NCBI GenBank assembly: GCA_014706295.1
Contig: JACSVZ010000004.1
Span: 90,486,547-90,550,546, forward strand
Direction: 5' to 3'
Source of the DNA: Lycocorax pyrrhopterus obiensis
Lineage: Eukaryota > Chordata > Aves > Passeriformes > Paradisaeidae
Length of the DNA stretch: 64,000 nucleotides
Both the position numbers and the translations under genes were made by a program. The notes beneath the pieces are model-generated. The model worked only from the letters and a program-made list of their open reading frames with translations, did no database searches and had not been told where the DNA came from. Below are positions 57,034-64,000 of this stretch, in pieces. Each line of letters begins with the position of its first letter. The first letter of the stretch is position 1.

Positions 57034-58969
57034 TCTTCATCCCCGAGGAGACTCCCAACACTTCAAATTTTCCACCAACTACACTCACCTTTGACCATGG
57101 AATCTGGTACTGAAGGAAGTGGGAGTCTGTGATGTTCCACAGCAGACCTCACAACCTCAAGAGTGCTAATACCAGCAAAATCTGTGGGACTGAAATTCTG
57201 ATTCCACAACAAAGGGCAGTTTCAGCAAAGGAAAGAAAGGCAAAGATGCCTTTATACTCATCCAAAGACTATAGAAGAATGTCAGCATTCCTCTCTGAGA
57301 CTCAGTTTTCCTTTCTCCTAACCTCTGGTAACTCCTTTTGCCTCCAGGACTAGGCTTCTCAGCTATGTCTGCGCATCTCATTTTGTTCAATAATTTCCTC
57401 TAATTGTGGGACAAACAACAGATCATCAGTTCTCAACTAAAGGACTACAAATACTGATCAACACCTGCATTTCCACTTCAACAAAACTATTTTCCAACAG
57501 CTACTACTCGTGCAGAAGTCAGAATGCAACAAAAATGGGACCGCCACAAACTCTGCCAAAACTACGAGGCAGCGCAGCATTCAGACCTGGGGGTCTGAAT
57601 CCACTGAGCTCCCAAAGGGCACATGCTGCCAAGCTTCTTCAGCTCTATCACCCTAGGAACTGTAAAGGTGACTCACATACCTTCTCTTTAGGGAGTGTGC
57701 ACTGTAACTGCAGCAACATCAGGATTCTTCATTCTTAACACTGCAGAGAGAATGAACATTTTGTAATAGGAAACAGAAGCTGAATCAAGGAGACAGATTT
57801 CCAAGAAACTGACTTGTGGAGAAAGCTTAGTCCAAGCAGAAATGCAATGTCTCTGACAAAGCCTGAAACTCTAAAAATTAAACTAAAAAAACAACATCAA
57901 AACAAGAAAAGTTGCAAAGGCAAAGCTCATGAATATCTAAAATCCTGCTGTGTTCACATCACTTAGAGAATATTGCTGTATAGTGCCCAACTGAGTCTCC
58001 TTTCACCTAGAACTAAAGAACTCCTATTGGGAAGCAGATCCTGCTGAAATTTGGTATGAAGACTCTTCTAGCAGTGCAGAAAAATGACAAGATAGAAGAA
58101 GGCAGAAGGTCGAAGGTTAATTTCCTATTTATTTCCTCCTGTAACTCAAGAAGGCTCTCTTAAAGACAGAAAAAATAAAAACTGATTGTACAGTTAGTTC
58201 TCCATACAAGTTATTCCTAAGAAACATAGACTGTAAATTTTTTTAAGAGGTGTTTACAGCGAGTATGAATGGAGCAGCCGTTCGTATTATGACAGCTTCC
58301 CATGCCATGTGTAAGCAATTAAAGAAGTCTGTATCAAGACTGGATCATTATTTCTTTTAATGTATATTTGGTTTTATTAAGAGCTAAGAGTCCTGTTCTA
58401 TACAAATTTTATTCTTAAATTTAGCAAAGAAAATTACTGAAATCACAAGCAATGGAATAAAAAAGGAAGTACATAGGTTCAGGTAGAAAATTAATAGGAA
58501 GCCAAATTCCTGGCTCAGTTAAAGTTGGGGGTAATTCTATTTCTTGCAGCAATTCAAACAAGGCCAGATCTGCAGAGATGCACATTTTTCAGAACGAATG
58601 GAGAATCCACTTTGACAAAAGCTACTTTGCTTCTTTTTCTGCTTCCCTTTCTCACACCAAGCAGTATCCTGCTCAAGGCCAGAGAAAACACAGCAGCAGC
58701 AAGCCCTGAAAAAGAAGCAATCTACAGAGACACCCCAAAAACATGACTTAAGATTGGTTTTCTAATCTTTCTTTTTAAAGGGTATTACTTACAACACTCC
58801 TTCACTTAGATTTCTGCTCAGTACATCACCTAAAGGAAGGGAAAAGAGGAAGGAAGTAAAGATTGCATTCGTAGATCTGTCCAAGGGATCCTGACCACAG
58901 TGAAATCAGCACTGTTAATTTTTAGTATTTATGTTCTTCCCCTCTACAGATTATTACTGCGAGGCAAAT

Positions 58970-59700
58970 TACAGAATCACTGCTTGACAGATTCATTCAG
59001 GTTGGCAGGAGGTCATGTAGTCCAACCTGCTGCTCCAGGCCAAGTCTGCTACCAGGTGAGACCAGGCTGCTTTATCTACTGAGATACTGAAAAATCTCTA
59101 AAGACAGACTGCATGACCATGTCAGGCATCCTGCTGCCTTGTTTTGTTGTCCTCCTAGAAAAAAACATTGTCCTTATATTCAGTTAGAACCACCCTTTAC
59201 TTCAGTTATGACCATAGCCTGTGGTTCTGCCCCCTTCCTCATGGTCTGCCAGCTGGCGGGAGCACACTGCCAGCCCCCCCATGAAACTTCCTTCTCCTCC
59301 AGGGCACTGCTGCCACTCCCTGACATTGTAGCAGCCTTGTGCTGAACTTGCTCAGTTTTATCCACATCTCTCTTGTACTGGGGAGAGGTGTGGACACAAG
59401 ACTGGATGCAATACTGCAGGTGTGGTCTGACAAGTACTGAGCGAGACAAACCCTTCCCCTCCGAGGAGACATTCCTTTCCAGGTGTGCAGCCTTACCCTC
59501 CTCATTGCTGAATTCCACAGAGTTCTTGCCAGCCAGCTCCTCCAACCCGCCCAGGTCCTTCTGAATGACAGCCTGGATCTCAAGCACATCCACCGCCCCC
59601 CCCTTTCCCCCAGTTTGGTGTCACTTGCAAACTCCATGAGCAAGGGCTGGTGGACTTCCACTTCACGCATAATATTAAACTGGACACATCCTATGATGGA
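58970..59700 (-). mobile_element. CR1 LINE, 3' half (degraded)
   Basis: The plus strand begins ttacagaatcactgcttgac and later gtcatgtagtccaacctgct, the reverse complement of a CR1 3' end. It runs through cccttcctcatggtctgcc and a block like gactggatgcaatactgcagg. It reaches the tgtcacttgcaaactccatg and ataatattaaactgga part of the reverse-transcriptase region. Antisense frames of about 140 codons here are remnants of that ORF with stops and shifts. Confidence 0.82.
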
Positions 59701-60717
59701 CAGCTGGTTACCAGCCTCACATTACAACCAACCAGCCACCTCCAAACCCAACCATCCCACCAGGCTTCCACCCATCCAGCAGCACACCCACCTAGATCAC
59801 AATCATATTCTGCAAAAGACCTTGCTGAACCCAACACAAGCATATGGGTTTCATTAAGCTCAGTAGCAATATATTTACTTTACAAATAGGAAAGCCATGA
59901 CCTACAAATATTTAAGGAATGAGAAGAATATGGATAAAAAGTTATTGAAACCAGGGAGAGGAAGAGGTTCCCAAACATGCACCTGTGTTAGTGAATGAGC
60001 CTTGCTCCTGTCTTTTGTCCTGGCAACTGTTTGAATACCCAAAGTAAGAAGACAGGCATCACCCCAGGATTTGCAGACCATCCTGGAGGTCAAGAGTACC
60101 ATAACAAATTGCAAGCATCTGAAGAATTAAAAGGGAACTCCGGCATCATATGCTTTAAGTCAAGAATGGTCTGGTTTGTTCTGTGCCACACAAACTAGAA
60201 AACTGCATCACTGGGTCAAGACAAAGATCTTTCATGTCACGCATGCAAGCAAAATAAAAATATATGAATCTTAAGAGCATTTTCCTTAATTTGTGCTACA
60301 ATGTGATAGCAATCAAGTACCTTCATCTGGAAAAGCAATTTTATTTCTGCAATTTCCTTTTTTAAACTTAATTCAGATTAGTCCCTTTCAATGCTGGATA
60401 TCAAGAACTACCTTAATTGGAAATATCCTCAGCAAGCTTTCTATTTTTCAATCGGAGAAGATCCTCACATGCTGCAGCATACTTCAATTGTGATGTAAAC
60501 CTACACAGGGTTTAGTTGTATACATATTATTATAATACTTATACAATTAGAATTATTATGCAGAGACTTTAGAAATGCTTTTTTATTAAAAATGCACAAA
60601 AATATCATTTAGTCTAGTAATTCTGATCATCCCTACATGTAAAATACAGTAATTTTGTCACAGGGAGTATATCCCCTCCTGAAACATAGTTTCATTCTCC
60701 AGCAAATCAAGGTCTTA

Positions 60718-60734
60718 AAAAAAAAAAAAAAAAG
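60718..60734. repeat. Poly-A tract
   Basis: A run of about 17 A residues is followed by gctgggg. It has no attached retrotransposon body that I can recognise. Confidence 0.7.
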
Positions 60735-63723
60735 CTGGGGAAATGTTATTTATGGGTACAGTCAATAAAGCATCTTCCCCCCTCCAACTATACATTAGTC
60801 AGACATTCATTACAAAAGCAGAAAGTCTTGTTTGAACTTGCACTAAATCCGTGCATCCTAGTTTTACAAGGCATAGGTTGTCTTTCAAGATACTGATGAC
60901 AACTGATGAAAATTTCCACTACAAGCTGTTTCTGACGATACAAGTGAAAGGATACACTGAAATGAATATACAGTTACTACTGCTGCCTGCAAACCAAGTC
61001 CTGACAGAGACACTTTTCCTGAACATTTTCAGCTCTTTGGGTACTACTGTCCTTGGAAAAGTAACCATGCTGTTTCTCATTGAGGACAACTCATTCTATC
61101 TGATCATTAGAAAAGCATCCAGTTGAACAAATTTATTTCACCTGATGAATAAAGTTATTAAGAATATAAATAGAGTCTTATTCCTGAGTTTCAAAAATAT
61201 ATGGAGTAAAATACAGAAATACATTTCTAATAACAAAGTTATGATGCATGTTCTAGAAAAATAACACTATTTTCATTGATTTTCTAACACCAAAATTTTA
61301 TTCAAATAAATCAGAAATCAGGTAATGCACCTGTTAAATCATTAATTACAGGAAGAAAGAAAAACAGTAACAGCACCTGCAAAGAAGAGCCCTTGTCTTC
61401 AAAAATTGTATAATGCAAGCTAGTTTCCCCACAGAAGTGTAAGTTCTGCATCTAGTCCAATATCAGCAGTCTTCACTCTTTCCTTGATTTGGAAATGATC
61501 TAGTAGACATCTTTCGTCTCAACCTTCTACAATTTGAAAGTGAAGTTTTTAAAACTCAAATTAGTCAGTCCATGGCTTGCAACAATATTAAACATTAAGT
61601 TTGAAATTCTAAAAGAACACTGAGGATGAGATTGTGAATGCTTTAGAAAAGTGAAAAATATAAAAACAAGAGACACAAGCCCAAGACTCACTGTGATCCT
61701 ACCAGGAAATCTAAATATTGCCATCTACTTCCCAGTAAGTTATTATCCCATTTTAAAGATGAGGAAATAATGTTTACCCTCTTTCTTGAAGTTTTTGAGA
61801 GTCTGTATCTCTAAGGAAAAAAAATATTCATGTGATTTCTGAATTTTTTAAACGCATTTCGAGAAAAAAGAGATTACAGAAGAGAAACAAGAGTGAATGT
61901 TTGACCTTGAGTTTGGATCCTAATAGTTCACATTCATGGTTCAGTCCCAAGTAACAAGTATTGTACAGTACAGTAAGTCACTGAAACAGATTTTCCCAAG
62001 ATAATGCCCCTATTCAGCAGCATGTAAGAAGAACAATTTATTTTGCTCTGCTTAACTGCTTCACCCACGCATTTGACATTAAGCTTCAGGCTTCCTGACT
62101 GAGCAGTGAACATGTAGGACATAATCAATGTTGTGCAGCTATGCATCACTTCCCACAGTCTTGCTGATTCAGGCATTTCAGAATAAACATGAATCGAGCT
62201 TTTGATCTAAAAACTCAAGTTTGAAAACATATTTTTCAACTCTTGTTTAGCATTACTTGTCACCACTCCCTTAAAAACAAGTTCTACTTTTACACGTTCC
62301 TGGTTTCTGAATAACCTACAGTATTTTGGTGCAAGTAAAACTCAAGATTCTTTACTATAAGAAAATGATCAACAGATAGAAGTCTCAAAGAGGCTCATAA
62401 TAATGCAGCAGTTTTCTTCCACAGGTATGTGACAGAACTTGAGTCACAATATTCTGCTCTCTGCAAACCACACACTCACAATGACATTTCTGAGAAAGAT
62501 TTGAAAACAGAAAAAATACTAAGACATAGTTGTATAGGTCCATAATGAGAATTCTGGTTTACCTTGCTCATGTGCCTCCTACCTCCTTATAATAAAGAGC
62601 CTCTTTCTCTCATAATATGCCTGCAGTCTCCCCTAAGTAATTCTCAGGCTTCAGTTTATGATCCAATCCCTGAAAATTTCCAAGCATCCAGGCTTACAGC
62701 TTTTCTACTCGCTAAACTACTTCTAGATTCAGAAATGAAATTACCAATATTAATTTTCTAGTAACAGACGTAATAAAAAGAATGTATTAAAAGGAATGGG
62801 AGTGGGGAAAATGTATCTGTTATAAATGCTGATTTTAACAAAATAGGATCTTAGATGTGAAAAATGCCTCCCTCACATGCGGTCAAATACATACAAAATG
62901 AAAGACTAATTCATACCACTATCAATGAAACCTCATTTATTATTCCATTATAACATATAAAATGTTCAAAAAGCAGGAACAATTGCATTCAGTGTATAAT
63001 GCTGTAACTCCAAAGGAAGTTTCTCTAAGGTACAACTGTTGCAATAGATATTCCACAAGAAGCATCCAAGGATAGTCCAGAAATGCACTTACAGCTCAAA
63101 AAACCATCAGGAAGCTGAACTTACAGAAATATAGTTTTAAAAATACCTTTAAATTTAGAGATTATATGACAACTCCACAGGATCCCTTCTAACATTCTAA
63201 AGTAAAACTGTAAAATGGAAATACATAATTAAAGAAAGAAAAAAGTGAAACAGAAGTCGCCATACTTAAGCGGAAACAAAATTACTGTCCCACATATGTA
63301 AAATGAAGAAAATAAGTACTACACATATCTCATTTCTCCATCACATACAAAACTGAGAACAGTGTACTACAGATGCACAAATAAACTGATTGCAGCTTTG
63401 CACAATGTATAAAGTTCAGTCTGAAAGTCCTTCTCCTGGACTGCAGTTTTTTCCTCCTGGCTGCTTCAGAAATAGACTGAAGGTTATAAATGTTCAACAT
63501 CAGATTCTAAAAATAATTTCTAATTCATACAGAAGCAGTTAACAGACTTCCTGTTTTACAAATAAGTAATGAACTATTCCCAATTGCACTAAATTCCATT
63601 AACAGTAAGTTTAACAATAGCCCTTCACGTTTGTTGTCTTCCTCCAAATGTTTATAAACTATGCAATGATTCCTAAACAGCTCAGAATCAACTGAAGAAC
63701 TCCTCTGTTGTTGAGATTTCTTC

Positions 63724-63860
63724 ACAGAATCATAGCATGGTTTGGATTTGAAAGGACCTTAAAAATCATCTAGGTTCCAACCCCCTTGCCGTGCATGAGG
63801 GCAGGGACATTTTCCACCAGACCAGGTTGCTCAGAGCCCCATCCAGCCTGGCCTGGCAAG
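63724..63860 (-). mobile_element. CR1 LINE 3' tail
   Basis: The plus strand starts cacagaatcatagcatggtt, then tttgaaaggaccttaaaaat, catctaggttccaaccccc, and gagggcagggacattttcc up to agcctggcctgg near 63858. This is a clear and relatively young-looking reverse-complement CR1 3' end. It is the best-preserved CR1 tail in the window. Confidence 0.92.
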
Positions 63861-64000
63861 ATAAAGCCGGTTTTACAGTACTCTGCTATGGGAAAGGATT
63901 TTTGCTGTCTACTGATGAATGAAAACATAGCCTATCTGCTAAGCATTAGCATAGCTCAGGGTCAAAGACAGCGCCTCAGCATGGAGGGGAGGAGGCAATC

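Larger units (their letters stand above)
52819..64000 (-). other. ARHGEF10: ARHGEF10 upstream intron (partial); promoter not in view
   Basis: Exon c1 begins with a splice acceptor, so this region should be intron upstream of it. It contains minus-strand CR1 copies at about 55360-55800, 58970-59700 and 63724-63860 and a small direct duplication near 57000. I see no CpG island, TATA box arrangement or other gene. Noncoding exons cannot be excluded by eye. The sequence after 63860 is not assigned. Confidence 0.65.

Noticed and set aside
59180..59670. Two overlapping minus-strand frames of 137 and 143 codons
   Set aside because: They are broken remnants of a CR1 reverse-transcriptase region, not a host gene.
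55020..64000. A second gene or the ARHGEF10 promoter on the right side
   Set aside because: No CpG island and no exon with homology was found; GC-richer stretches are CR1 copies.
1..64000. A new defence-type, operon-like or CRISPR-like system
   Set aside because: The window is intron-rich vertebrate DNA with one known gene and common avian repeats; no regularly spaced repeats or gene cluster were seen.

Overview
This is vertebrate nuclear DNA, almost certainly from a bird. It is AT-rich and intron-rich, with short exons bounded by GT-AG splice sites. The recognisable interspersed repeats are almost all CR1 LINE fragments, whose 3' ends carry ATTCTATG-like octamers, plus LTR elements of avian type. 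I see no Alu, B1 or L1 sequence. A passerine or other neoavian is my guess from the LTR style, but that is weak. The window holds one gene, on the minus strand: the 5' and middle part of ARHGEF10, a Rho guanine nucleotide exchange factor. I rebuilt 17 coding exons by translating each candidate, finding consensus GT and AG borders, and checking that the phase carries across every junction. They join into one open frame of 724 codons plus one base. In transcription order they run from 52743-52818 (first coding exon, 12 codons) to 9016-9191. The start codon is supported by an in-frame TAA 24 bases upstream in the same exon. The N-terminal acidic region lies in coding exons 1-7, a predicted coiled coil in exons 8-9, the Dbl-homology (DH) domain in exons 11-15, and the start of the PH-like region in exons 16-17. 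The C-terminal half (rest of the PH-like region and WD40-like propeller) is not here. I looked for the next exon in 1-9015 and did not find it, so it should lie beyond the left edge. No CpG-rich promoter or noncoding first exon is recognisable in 52819-64000, so the promoter probably lies beyond the right edge. Layout from left to right: 1-9015 is an intron with a CR1 fragment and a strong hairpin. 9016-18355 holds the PH-like and DH exons c17 to c11. 18356-22064 is a repeat-rich intron with a GC-rich block. 22065-29243 holds exons c10 to c7, with a complete solo LTR at 23691-24272. 29244-37579 holds the acidic N-terminal exons c6 to c2. 37580-52742 is a 15 kb intron. 52743-52818 is the first coding exon. 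The rest is upstream intron with three minus-strand CR1 fragments. I found no tRNA, rRNA, CRISPR array, second protein-coding gene or new biological system. The more useful second-look items are splice-site details (two tandem acceptors, and a frame-compensating exon-skip option), the 21-base hairpin stem, a G-quadruplex motif, and the intact solo LTR with its 5-base target duplication.
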